Origin: Streptomyces sp. NBC_00572
GTDB taxonomy: Bacteria > Actinomycetota > Actinomycetes > Streptomycetales > Streptomycetaceae
NCBI RefSeq assembly: GCF_026341815.1
Contig: NZ_JAPENX010000001.1
Span: 1,612,001-1,676,000, forward strand
Length of the DNA stretch: 64,000 nucleotides
Direction of reading: 5' to 3'
In this document: positions 37,136-45,095 of the stretch, piece after piece
Position numbering within the stretch: the first letter of the stretch is position 1
Layout of the letters: every line of letters starts with the position of its first letter
The notes under the pieces: model-generated
What the model saw: only the letters and a program-made list of their open reading frames with translations
What the model was told of the DNA's origin: nothing
The model's database searches: none
Program-made: the position numbers and the translations under genes

Positions 37136-38953
37136 ATGTGCGGAATTGTCGGTTACATCGGAAAGCGCGACGTCGCCCCGCTGCTCCTTGAGGGCCTGGC
37201 GCGTCTGGAGTACCGGGGATACGACTCGGCCGGCATGGTCGTCACCAGCCCGAAGGCCTCCGGCCTGAAGATGGTGAAGGCCAAGGGTCGCGTCCGTGAC
37301 CTCGAAGCCCGCGTCCCCAAGCGCTTCACCGGCACCACCGGCATCGCCCACACCCGCTGGGCCACCCACGGCGCGCCGAGCGACGTCAACTCGCACCCGC
37401 ACCTGGACCCCGAGAACAAGGTCGCCGTCGTCCACAACGGCATCGTCGACAACGCCCAGGAGCTCCGCGCCAAGCTGGAGGCCGACGGTGTCGTCTTCGC
37501 CTCCGAGACGGACACCGAGGTCATCACCCACCTCATCGCCCGCTCCCAGGCCGAGAGCCTGGAGGAGAAGGTCCGCGAGGCGCTCAAGGTCATCGAGGGC
37601 ACCTACGGCATCGCCGTGATGCACGCCGACTTCAACGACCGCATCGTCGTGGCCCGCAACGGCTCGCCGGTCATCCTCGGCATCGGCGAGAAGGAGATGC
37701 TCGTCGCCTCCGACGTCGCCGCCCTGATCGCCCACACCCGCCAGGTCGTCACCCTCGACGACGGCGAGATGGCCACCCTGAAGGCCGACGACTTCCGCAC
37801 GTACACGACCTCGGGCGCGACCACCACCGCCACCCCGGAGACCGTGGAGTGGGAGGCCGCCTCGTACGACATGGGCGGCCACGACACCTTCATGCACAAG
37901 GAGATCTCCGAGCAGCCCGACGCGGTGGACCGCGTGCTGCGCGGCCGGATCGACGACCGCTTCTCCACCGTGCACCTGGGCGGCCTGAACCTGGACCCGC
38001 GCGAGGCCCGCACCATCCGCCGCATCAAGATCCTCGGCTGCGGCACCTCGTACCACGCCGGCCTCATCGGCGCCGGGCTCATCGAGTCCATGGCCCGCAT
38101 CCCCGCCGACGCCGAGCCGGCCTCGGAGTTCCGCTACCGCAACCCGGTCGTGGACCCCGACACCCTCTACATCGCCGTCTCCCAGTCCGGCGAGACCTAC
38201 GACGTCCTCGCCGCCGTCCAGGAGCTGAAGCGCAAGGGCGCCCGCGTCCTCGGCGTGGTCAACGTGGTCGGCTCCGCCATCGCCCGCGAGGCCGACGGCG
38301 GCGTGTACGTCCACGCCGGCCCCGAGGTCTGCGTCGTCTCCACCAAGTGCTTCACCAACACGGTCACCGCCTTCGCGCTGCTCGCCCTGCACCTGGGCCG
38401 CATCCGCGACCTGTCCGTCACCGACGGCAAGCGGATCATCGAGGGCCTGCGCAAGCTGCCCGCGCAGATCCAGGAGATCCTCGAGACCGAGGACGAGATC
38501 AAGAAGATCGCCGCGGAGTACGCCGGCGCCCAGTCGATGATGTTCATCGGCCGCGTGCGGGGCTACCCCGTCGCCCTGGAGGCCTCCCTGAAGCTCAAGG
38601 AGATCTCCTACATCCACGCCGAGGCCTACCCGGCCTCCGAGCTGAAGCACGGCCCGCTCGCCCTCATCGAGCCGGCCCTGCCGACGGTCGCGATCGTCCC
38701 CGACGACGACCTGCTGGAGAAGAACCGCGCCGCCCTGGAGGAGATCAAGGCCCGCAGCGGCCGCATCCTCGCGGTCGCGCACCAGCCGCAGGCGAAGGCC
38801 GACCACACCATCGTCGTGCCGAAGAACGAGGACGAGCTGGACCCGATCCTGATGGGCATCCCGCTCCAGCTCCTCGCCTACCACACGGCGCTCGCCATGG
38901 GCCGCGACATCGACAAGCCGCGCAACCTGGCCAAGTCCGTCACGGTCGAGTAG
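37136..38953 (+). CDS. glmS: Glutamine--fructose-6-phosphate aminotransferase
   Basis: A 605-aa GlmS that makes glucosamine-6-phosphate, the entry to cell wall amino sugars. The N-terminal glutaminase starts MCGIVGYIG with Cys2 (after Met1) as nucleophile and contains HTRWATHGAPSDVNSHPH. Two SIS domains follow (about 285-420 and 455-595), with CGTSYHAGL, SQSGET and the C-terminal HGPLALIE and PRNLAKSVTVE. ATG 37136 has CTGGAGGGG ahead. No glmS ribozyme is visible in the short leader. In S. coelicolor the gene here is one of two glmS copies (from memory). Confidence 0.96.
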   Translation: MCGIVGYIGKRDVAPLLLEGLARLEYRGYDSAGMVVTSPKASGLKMVKAKGRVRDLEARVPKRFTGTTGIAHTRWATHGAPSDVNSHPHLDPENKVAVVHNGIVDNAQELRAKLEADGVVFASETDTEVITHLIARSQAESLEEKVREALKVIEGTYGIAVMHADFNDRIVVARNGSPVILGIGEKEMLVASDVAALIAHTRQVVTLDDGEMATLKADDFRTYTTSGATTTATPETVEWEAASYDMGGHDTFMHKEISEQPDAVDRVLRGRIDDRFSTVHLGGLNLDPREARTIRRIKILGCGTSYHAGLIGAGLIESMARIPADAEPASEFRYRNPVVDPDTLYIAVSQSGETYDVLAAVQELKRKGARVLGVVNVVGSAIAREADGGVYVHAGPEVCVVSTKCFTNTVTAFALLALHLGRIRDLSVTDGKRIIEGLRKLPAQIQEILETEDEIKKIAAEYAGAQSMMFIGRVRGYPVALEASLKLKEISYIHAEAYPASELKHGPLALIEPALPTVAIVPDDDLLEKNRAALEEIKARSGRILAVAHQPQAKADHTIVVPKNEDELDPILMGIPLQLLAYHTALAMGRDIDKPRNLAKSVTVE

Positions 38954-39023
38954 CAGCGACCTCGGGGCCTGTCCCCCCGAGCCGCGCCGCCGGGCCTGTC
39001 CCCCGACGGTTCGACCGGACACG

Positions 39024-39064
39024 AAGCGGTCCCCGTGCATCCCAGGTGCACGGGGACCGCTTTT
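39024..39064 (+). terminator. Intrinsic terminator after glmS
   Basis: A 16-bp perfect stem (39024-39039 with 39047-39062), 7-base loop, ending in TTTT; 70 bases after glmS and also just beyond the stop of the convergent acetate transporter gene. Confidence 0.88.
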
Positions 39065-39080
39065 CTGCCGTCTCGTACGG

Positions 39081-39644
39081 TCAGCTCGCCGCCGCCGCGC
39101 TGCGGCTCGCCCGTCCGAGTGCGGTGGGCCAGCCCGCGACCGCCGCCGTGGCGCCGTACCAGGCGATCAGGCCGGCGACCGCCGCCACCCAGCCGCCCGC
39201 CTTCGCGAGCCCGCCGTTGTCGGCGAGCGCCCCGATGCCGAGCAGCAGGAGCGCGACGAACAGCAGCCCGTACACGCCCTGTCCGAACATTCCGCCACCC
39301 TTGGCGGCCATGGTCAGCGTGAGCGCCAGGAGCGCCCACAGGAGCAGGAAGACGCCCACGGCGTCGGCCGAGGCGCCGCCGCCGGCCGCGGTTCCCCAGG
39401 TGAACCAGAAGGCGCCGAGCGCCGCGAACGCCGTGCCCTCACCCTTGTCGCCCGCGCGGAGGGCGAGCAGGCCGACGAGGAAGAGCGTCACCCCGCCGAC
39501 CCAGGTGGCGAGGCCCGCGGCATCCGCTGCCGCGACGTTGTCGATGACACCCGTACCGCCCAGGCCGAAGGCCAGCAGGGTCAGTCCGAGTGCGAGGTTG
39601 CCGAGAGTGGAAGTGGTGTTTCCCGCGGCGACTTCGTTGTCCAC
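39081..39644 (-). CDS. Acetate/succinate transporter of the GPR1/FUN34/YaaH family
   Basis: A 187-aa protein with six transmembrane helices. NTTSTLGNLALGLT at residues 9-22 is the family's N-terminal NPAPLGL-like motif, and FWFTWGTAA holds the conserved aromatic segment. These are small acetate channels or symporters. ATG 39644 follows GAAGGGAGCC. Convergent with glmS, with 176 bases between its start and the stress-protein gene upstream, which should hold its promoter; no clear element was found there. Confidence 0.85.
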   Translation of the reverse strand: MDNEVAAGNTTSTLGNLALGLTLLAFGLGGTGVIDNVAAADAAGLATWVGGVTLFLVGLLALRAGDKGEGTAFAALGAFWFTWGTAAGGGASADAVGVFLLLWALLALTLTMAAKGGGMFGQGVYGLLFVALLLLGIGALADNGGLAKAGGWVAAVAGLIAWYGATAAVAGWPTALGRASRSAAAAS

Positions 39645-39820
39645 GGCGGGCTCCCTTCAGATGCGCAGGTGTCCTGCGTGAGCTGCTGTGTTCCGGTGAC
39701 CCTTATGTACCCTTCACAAGCGCACAATTCACCTACGAGAGGCCGAATTTATGGCCGGATGACGGCAGTTGAGAGAAACACCTGACGGGCCGTACGAGAC
39801 GGGAGCGACGTCCGGGAGCG

Positions 39821-40342
39821 TTACGGGATGACGATCACGGGCCGCTTGGCGCGGCGCGCGAGCCGGCCGGCCACCGAGCCGAAGATCCGGCCGACGATTC
39901 CGTGCGTGGAGCCGACCACGATCGCGTCGGCCGAGTACTCGCGACCGACCTCCTCCAGCTCGTGGCAGATGTCCCCACCGCGCTCGACGAGGATCCAGGG
40001 CACCTCGGAGAGGTGCTCGGCGCAGGCCAGCTCCAGACCGAGGACCTCGGTGCGGTGGTCGGGCACGTCGACGAAGACGGGGGGCTCGCAGCCGGCCCAC
40101 ACCGTGGTGGGCAGCCGGTTGGCCACGTGCACGATGATCAGGCCCGAGCCGGAGCGCCTGGCCATGCCGATGGCATACGCGAGGGCGCGCTCACTGGACG
40201 TGGATCCGTCGAAGCCGACGACGACCCCGTGCCGGAAGGCCGGGTCGCAGGCGTGACGTGGCTGTTCTACCGCGAGGGGGTCGACCGTGGAATCGGCGAC
40301 GCGCTTGCGGTCCGCGGGTTCGGGGAATTCGTGACCGGCCAT
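39821..40342 (-). CDS. Universal stress protein (UspA family)
   Basis: A 173-aa single-domain UspA protein with an extended N-terminal tail of about 36 residues. The core opens HGVVVGFDGSTSSERALAYA and ends with the ATP-binding motif VGSTHGIVGRIFGSVAGRLA (a G-2x-G-9x-G type), followed by RAKRPVIVIP. Such proteins bind ATP and respond to starvation or redox stress. It stands alone on the minus strand; its promoter must lie in the 343-base gap beyond 40342. Confidence 0.9.
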   Translation of the reverse strand: MAGHEFPEPADRKRVADSTVDPLAVEQPRHACDPAFRHGVVVGFDGSTSSERALAYAIGMARRSGSGLIIVHVANRLPTTVWAGCEPPVFVDVPDHRTEVLGLELACAEHLSEVPWILVERGGDICHELEEVGREYSADAIVVGSTHGIVGRIFGSVAGRLARRAKRPVIVIP

Positions 40343-40685
40343 CGGTGTCTCGGCGAAGAGGGTCCTCGTGGGAAGGGACGGGATAAGGAGGGACGGAACA
40401 ACGGGTGGCGGCGGAGCTGTGTCCGGGAATCATCTTCCCAAGCCCATACCCCCAAGGGTACGGCGACACTCCTCTCCTGCCCAGAGCCCGCCGTGCCACT
40501 CCCCGGCGTGCGCCCCGCTCACGCGCGGCGTTCCAGGGAGCATGCACGAGCGGCTCGGGATCTGGCAATGCCGGTTGTGCCCTACAGGCGTCCGTACGGG
40601 GGCCAAACGGACGTCGCCGAGAGTGACCGCAGCGTTCCGTTTCTCGTTGCCACAGGTCCAGCCCACCGTCGCAGGGAGACCGCCC
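40343..40685. other. Intergenic region with divergent promoters
   Basis: No credible gene was seen in these 343 bases. It must hold the promoters of the stress-protein gene (minus) and the small membrane gene (plus). GTGACCGCAGCG and other GC-rich sequence near 40620-40670 show no clear -35/-10 pair by eye. Confidence 0.5.
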
Positions 40686-41072
40686 GTGCCCGCACCATCG
40701 ACCGCCGCCGGCCAGACCTCCGCCGCCCCCACCGCCGTGCTCACCATGCCCCGGGGCCGCCGCCGGGCACCCGTCCTCGGCCCGGCCGCACCCGCGGCCC
40801 CGGATCCGGGCCACGGTCCGGGAGCGGCGGGGGCGGTCCCGCGCGCCGGGGCCGGCGCGGGCGCGGCGGACCAGGCCGACGACGTCGTCCGCTGGGCGGT
40901 CTTCTGCTGCGTGCTGGTCCCGGTGGTCCTGGTCGTCTACGGCAGCTCGCTCGGCGGGGCGGCCGGGACCGCCCTCGGCCTCGTCGCGGTGACGGCGGCC
41001 TGCCGGGTGCTGCTGCGCCGCTCGGAGCGCGGGCTGCGCGGCGAGCCCGTCCGCAGCAGGCGGCGCGGCTAG
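40686..41072 (+). CDS. Small membrane protein, unknown function
   Basis: A 128-aa protein: an Ala/Pro/Gly-rich first half with no clear fold, then two hydrophobic helices (VVRWAVFCCVLVPVVLVVYG and GTALGLVAVTAACRVLL) and a basic tail (RRSERGLRGEPVRSRRRG). GTG 40686 is chosen because CAGGGAGA lies 9 bases ahead; further upstream in the frame the sequence does not look coding. No family recognised. It precedes adpA by 430 bases and is probably a separate unit. Confidence 0.6.
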   Translation: MPAPSTAAGQTSAAPTAVLTMPRGRRRAPVLGPAAPAAPDPGHGPGAAGAVPRAGAGAGAADQADDVVRWAVFCCVLVPVVLVVYGSSLGGAAGTALGLVAVTAACRVLLRRSERGLRGEPVRSRRRG

Positions 41073-41504
41073 GGGCAAATCAGCCCGAATCGGGGCGCTG
41101 GCCGGGCCCGCCCCTCCTGGAGTTGACAGGTTCGCACACCCGAACCCATATGTTTTCAGCCAACTTCCATCTGTCGGCGAGTCCTTGGCGGAACGGTTGC
41201 CCAACCCTGCTGCCGGCACCCGAAAATGCCCCGCCACAAGGGCTCGCACCCCCCGCGTACGGGGGCGTTCGCCACGCCGCCCCTTCCCCCGGGGGCCGTC
41301 GGACGGAAGACTTCGCGATCGATCGCTTCACGCCAAGTGGCCTTGTCGACAATCCATCGGATGGAGAACTTGTCACGCCGGCGCCACAGGACGCAGTAGA
41401 TTCGATCATGGGTACCGAAGACTGGGGTCTCGTGCAAAACCGAGGGGAAACGTGCAGGAGCGACACGACCAGGGAGACGCGAACACCGAGGGGGGCTTAG
41501 CGTC
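41073..41504. other. Long leader / regulatory region of adpA
   Basis: 432 bases without a credible gene. It contains a promoter-like sequence at 41123-41152 and a long 5' leader of about 350 bases with several A/T-rich patches (for example around 41155-41170 and 41330-41400), unusual for this genome. Length and composition suit a gene with several regulators, as known for adpA in other Streptomyces. Confidence 0.6.
41123..41152 (+). promoter_or_regulatory. Candidate adpA promoter with operator in its spacer
   Basis: TTGACA (41123-41128) and CATATG (41147-41152) are separated by 18 bases, and those 18 bases are exactly the inverted repeat GGTTCG-N6-CGAACC (41129-41146). A repressor bound there would cover the space between -35 and -10. 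Confidence 0.5.
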
Positions 41505-42674
41505 ATGAGCCAGGACTCCACCGCACCGGAGGCCGCACGGAAGCTGACCGGGCGCCGCCGTCGCGAAGTCGTCGCGGTGCTGCTGTTCAGTGGCGGCCCC
41601 ATCTTCGAGAGCTCCATCCCGCTCTCCGTTTTCGGCATCGACCGGCAGGACGCCGGGGTGCCCCGCTACCGGCTGCTCGTCTGTGCGGGCGAGGACGGAC
41701 CGCTGCGGACCACCGGTGGACTCGAACTGACCGCGCCGTACGGCCTGGAGGCCATCGGCCGAGCGGGCACCGTCGTCGTCCCGGCCTGGCGGTCGATCAC
41801 CTCGCCGCCACCGCCGGAGGCGCTCGAAGCGCTGCGCCGCGCCCACGAGGAGGGTGCGCGGATCGTCGGTCTGTGCACCGGGGCGTTCGTGCTCGCCGCG
41901 GCCGGCCTGCTCGACGGCCGCCCGGCGACCACGCACTGGATGTACGCGCCGACGCTCGCCAAGCGCTACCCGTCGGTCCATGTGGACCCCCGGGAGCTCT
42001 TCGTCGACGACGGGGACGTGCTGACCTCCGCGGGCACGGCGGCCGGAATCGATCTGTGTCTGCACATCGTGCGGACCGACCACGGCACGGAGGCCGCGGG
42101 CGCCCTTGCGCGCCGGCTGGTCGTCCCGCCACGGCGCAGCGGCGGTCAGGAGCGCTACCTCGACAGGTCTTTACCAGAGGAGATCGGCGCCGACCCGCTG
42201 GCCGAGGTCGTCGCCTGGGCGCTGGAGCACCTCCACGAGCAGTTCGACGTGGAGACCCTGGCTGCCCGCGCGTACATGTCACGGCGGACCTTCGACCGCC
42301 GGTTCCGCTCGCTGACGGGTTCGGCCCCCCTCCAGTGGCTGATCACCCAGCGGGTGCTCCAGGCGCAGCGGCTGCTCGAAACCTCCGACTACTCGGTCGA
42401 CGAGGTCGCGGGCAGGTGCGGCTTCCGCTCCCCGGTGGCGCTGCGCGGCCACTTCCGGCGCCAGCTCGGCTCCTCGCCGGCCGCCTACCGGGCGGCGTAC
42501 CGCGCCCGGCGGCCGCAGGGCGATGCCGTCACGGCGGTGCTCGACCCGGTCGTGCCCGCCCAGGTCGCGGCCGGCATCCGGCGCCCGGGTTCCCCGCTGG
42601 ACCCGGGGAAGCCGCAGTCCGACGCCTACGCCCCCGGGCGTCCGGCGCTCCCGGGCCAGCGCAGCGCGCCGTAA
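41505..42674 (+). CDS. adpA: AdpA (BldH), global developmental regulator, with TTA codon
   Basis: A 389-aa AraC-family activator with an N-terminal DJ-1/PfpI-like dimerisation domain (about 20-190; IVGLCTGAFVLAAAGLLDGR) and a C-terminal double helix-turn-helix (about 225-325; LAARAYMSRRTFDRRFRSLT and VDEVAGRCGFRSPVALRGHF). The linker between them, at residue 223 (bases 42171-42173, in DRSLPEE), holds a TTA codon, so translation depends on the bldA tRNA, as in other Streptomyces adpA genes. ATG 41505 has GAGGGGGGC ahead. AdpA controls aerial growth, secreted hydrolases and antibiotics. Neighbour orn follows, as in the S. coelicolor order SCO2792-SCO2793 (from memory). Confidence 0.97.
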   Translation: MSQDSTAPEAARKLTGRRRREVVAVLLFSGGPIFESSIPLSVFGIDRQDAGVPRYRLLVCAGEDGPLRTTGGLELTAPYGLEAIGRAGTVVVPAWRSITSPPPPEALEALRRAHEEGARIVGLCTGAFVLAAAGLLDGRPATTHWMYAPTLAKRYPSVHVDPRELFVDDGDVLTSAGTAAGIDLCLHIVRTDHGTEAAGALARRLVVPPRRSGGQERYLDRSLPEEIGADPLAEVVAWALEHLHEQFDVETLAARAYMSRRTFDRRFRSLTGSAPLQWLITQRVLQAQRLLETSDYSVDEVAGRCGFRSPVALRGHFRRQLGSSPAAYRAAYRARRPQGDAVTAVLDPVVPAQVAAGIRRPGSPLDPGKPQSDAYAPGRPALPGQRSAP

Positions 42675-42820
42675 CCGAAGACCCGCGCGGCCACAAGCGG
42701 CGCATCGCAGGACCGACCGGCGTCCGGGGACACCTCCCCCGGGCGCCCGTCGGCGTGCCCGGGGACGGATCGGGCCTCCCCGGCCCGGGGCTCCGGCCCG
42801 CTCGGGCCTCGTCGGGCCCG

Positions 42821-42880
42821 GGCTCCGGCCCGCTCCGGCCCGCTCCGGCCCGCTCCGGCCCGCTCCGGCCCGCTCAGGCA
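42821..42880. repeat. Tandem decamer repeat between adpA and orn
   Basis: CGCTCCGGCC occurs four times without change at 42831-42870, with imperfect copies on both sides (42821-42830, 42871-42880). The array ends 26 bases before the orn start codon. It lies in the 232-base gap after adpA. Confidence 0.9.
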
Positions 42881-42906
42881 GAGGTAAGAGCCCCTAAGGT
42901 GGACGC

Positions 42907-43509
42907 ATGAACGATCGCATGGTGTGGATCGACTGCGAGATGACCGGGCTCTCGCTGACGGACGACGCACTCATCGAGGTGGCCGCACTGGTCACCGACT
43001 CGGAACTGAACGTGCTCGGCGACGGGGTGGACATCGTGATCCGCCCGCCGGACGCGGCCCTGGAGACCATGCCCGAGATCGTGCGCCAGATGCACACGGC
43101 CTCGGGGCTCCTCGACGCGCTCGCCGAAGGCACCACGCTCGCCGACGCGGAGGCCCAGGTCCTCGCGTACATCCGCGAGCACGTCAAGGAACCCGGCAAG
43201 GCACCCCTGTGCGGGAACTCGGTCTCCACGGACCGCGGCTTCCTCGCCCGGGACATGCCCGCCCTGGAGAGCCACCTGCACTACCGGATCGTCGATGTCT
43301 CCTCGGTCAAGGAGCTGGCCCGCCGCTGGTACCCGAGGGCGTACTTCAACAGTCCGGAGAAGAACGGCAACCACCGGGCGCTCGCCGACATCCGCGAGTC
43401 CATCGCGGAGCTGCGCTACTACCGCGAGGTGGTCTTCGTCCCGCAGCCCGGCCCGGACTCCGAGACCGCGAAGCGGATCGCGGCCCGGCACGTCGTACCG
43501 TCCGAATGA
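42907..43509 (+). CDS. orn: Oligoribonuclease (DEDDh 3'-5' exoribonuclease)
   Basis: A 200-aa nuclease that degrades 2-5 nt RNAs and pGpG, finishing mRNA and c-di-GMP turnover. The DEDDh residues are visible: Asp and Glu in DCEMTGL, Asp in [15 protein letters not shown], and His/Asp in [12 protein letters not shown]. Length matches bacterial Orn. ATG 42907 has AAGGTGGA ahead. In Streptomyces orn (ornA) is required for normal growth and development; it lies directly after adpA, but with its own leader and a decamer repeat between them. Confidence 0.95.
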   Translation: MNDRMVWIDCEMTGLSLTDDALIEVAALVTDSELNVLGDGVDIVIRPPDAALETMPEIVRQMHTASGLLDALAEGTTLADAEAQVLAYIREHVKEPGKAPLCGNSVSTDRGFLARDMPALESHLHYRIVDVSSVKELARRWYPRAYFNSPEKNGNHRALADIRESIAELRYYREVVFVPQPGPDSETAKRIAARHVVPSE

Positions 43510-43627
43510 CCCCCTCCGCGTAGGGCCGCTCGCGCCCCCGAATCAATGCGGGCGCGAGCACCCTCCAGAACCCTGTAGACTTCTTCTCGGCCGGTCGGGG
43601 AAACCTTCGGGAACACCGCCGGACATG

Positions 43628-43700
43628 GTGGGTATAGCTCAGCTGGCAGAGCACCTGGTTGTGGTCCAGGATGTCGCGGGTTCAAGTCCCGTTACTCACC
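43628..43700 (+). tRNA. tRNA-His (GTG)
   Basis: A complete 73-nt cloverleaf: acceptor GTGGGTA with TACTCAC (one G-U), D stem GCTC/GAGC, anticodon stem CCTGG/CCAGG with loop TTGTGGT (anticodon GTG), T stem with loop TTCAAGT. G at 43627 can be the extra G-1 of tRNA-His opposite C43700. CCA is not encoded. Confidence 0.97.
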
Positions 43701-43707
43701 CTGATGG

Positions 43708-43749
43708 CTCAGGCCCCGGTTCGAAAGAACCGGGGCCTGAGTCTTTTCC
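43708..43749 (+). terminator. Terminator after tRNA-His
   Basis: A perfect 15-bp stem (43708-43722 with 43727-43741), GAAA tetraloop, then TCTTTT. It ends the tRNA transcript and, read the other way, also follows the xylanase gene, whose stop is at 43749. Confidence 0.92.
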
Positions 43750-45095
43750 TACGTTCCCGGCGTGCAGGCGGGGGTGGCCGGGGGCGGGTTGGTGCCCGAC
43801 CAGGAGCCGTTGAAGCCGAAGGCGACCGAGCCGCCCGGCGCGACCGTCGCGTTGTACGGGAGGTGGGTGGCCGTCACCTCCGCCCCGGTCTGGGTCACCG
43901 TCGCGTTCCACGCCTGGGTGACCCGCTGGCCGGCGGGCTGCGTCCAGCGGACCGTCCAGCCGTCCAGCGGGGCCGTACCCGTGTTCCGGAGGGTGACCTG
44001 GGCCGTGAAACCGCCCGTCCACTGACTGGTGACGGCATATGTGACGGAGCACACACCCGGGGCGGGTGGGGCCACCGGGGCGAGTGTCTCGGCGATCCCG
44101 GCGTACGCGGGCTTGGGTGCGAGGTTCTCGTCGTACGGCGTCGCCGCGCCCTGGCCCGGGAAGAAGTCCGGGATCCAGGAGTCCGAGTCGGTGAAGCCCC
44201 AGACGGTGACGCCCGCGCAGCGGGTGACGGCGAGGCAGGCGCGCAGGACGGAGGTGTAGTCCGCCTTCTGCCGGGCGAGCTTCGCGTCCGTCGCGGGCAG
44301 GGTCATCCGGATGTCCAGCTCGGTGATCGCCACGTCCACGCCGAGTTCGACGAAGCGGCGCAGGTTGGCCTCCAGGGAGGCGGGGACCTGGCCGAGGACG
44401 AGATGGGCCTGGAAGCCGACCCCGTCGACCGGCACGCCCTGTGCGAGGAGCCGCTTCACCAGGGCGTACATGCCGTCGCTCTTCGCGCCGACGGCGTCGG
44501 TCGAGTAGTCGTTGAGGTAGAGCTTCGCGGCCGGGTCGGCGGCGCGGGCCGCGCGGAAGGCGTCCGCGATGTACGACTCACCCAGGGCCGCGCCCCAGAG
44601 GGACTGACGCAGGGTGCCGTCCTCGTTCAGGGGCTCGTTGACGACGTCCCAGTGGTCGATCCGGCCCTTGTAGCGGCCGGCCTCGGCGGTGACGTGGTCG
44701 GTCATGAGGGTGCGGAGCTGGGCGGCGGACCAGCTGCCGCCCGTGAGCCAGCCGGGAAGCTGGCTGTGCCAGACGAGGGTGTGACCGCGCACCCGCTGGC
44801 CGTGGGCCTCGGCGAAGGCGACGACGCGGTCCGCGCCGGTCCAGTCGTACGTGCCCCGGGCGGGCTCCACGGAGTCCCACTTCATCTCGTTGCCGGGGGT
44901 GAGTGAGCCGAACTGTGCCCCGGCGACGTCCGCGTACCCGCCGGCGAGCTTCCCCGCGGTGACGGCGGTGCCGACGTAGACGCCGCGGGCAGTGGCTAGG
45001 TCCCGCAGCGGGGTGTCGGCGGCCGAAGCGGGGGTGGCGGTGGCCGTGAGGACCGCGGCGAGCAGGGCGGCGCCGGTGATCAGGCGACGGAGCAC
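43749..45095 (-). CDS. Secreted endo-1,4-beta-xylanase (GH10) with CBM2
   Basis: A 448-aa exported xylanase: signal peptide (1-26), GH10 barrel (about 28-335) with acid/base Glu154 in DVVNEPLNE and nucleophile Glu259 in ITELDIR, then a short Pro linker and a C-terminal cellulose-binding CBM2 (about 347-448, from CSVTYAVTSQWTGGF to PACTPGT). It cuts the xylan backbone while anchored to cellulose. The GTG at 45095 has GGAGGT 5 bases ahead and is chosen as start. This lies inside the 3' end of the GH74 gene (16-base overlap), so both are made from one mRNA with coupled translation, under the CebR box upstream. Confidence 0.93.
   Translation of the reverse strand: MLRRLITGAALLAAVLTATATPASAADTPLRDLATARGVYVGTAVTAGKLAGGYADVAGAQFGSLTPGNEMKWDSVEPARGTYDWTGADRVVAFAEAHGQRVRGHTLVWHSQLPGWLTGGSWSAAQLRTLMTDHVTAEAGRYKGRIDHWDVVNEPLNEDGTLRQSLWGAALGESYIADAFRAARAADPAAKLYLNDYSTDAVGAKSDGMYALVKRLLAQGVPVDGVGFQAHLVLGQVPASLEANLRRFVELGVDVAITELDIRMTLPATDAKLARQKADYTSVLRACLAVTRCAGVTVWGFTDSDSWIPDFFPGQGAATPYDENLAPKPAYAGIAETLAPVAPPAPGVCSVTYAVTSQWTGGFTAQVTLRNTGTAPLDGWTVRWTQPAGQRVTQAWNATVTQTGAEVTATHLPYNATVAPGGSVAFGFNGSWSGTNPPPATPACTPGT

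Noticed and set aside
42821..42880. Possible short CRISPR-like array
   Set aside because: Units are 10 bases and directly abutting, with no spacers; the 38-base repeat at 63081 also has no spacers.
43620..43760. Mobile-element attachment site at tRNA-His
   Set aside because: The tRNA is followed directly by its own terminator and a core-type gene; no integrase and no repeat of the tRNA 3' end was seen.
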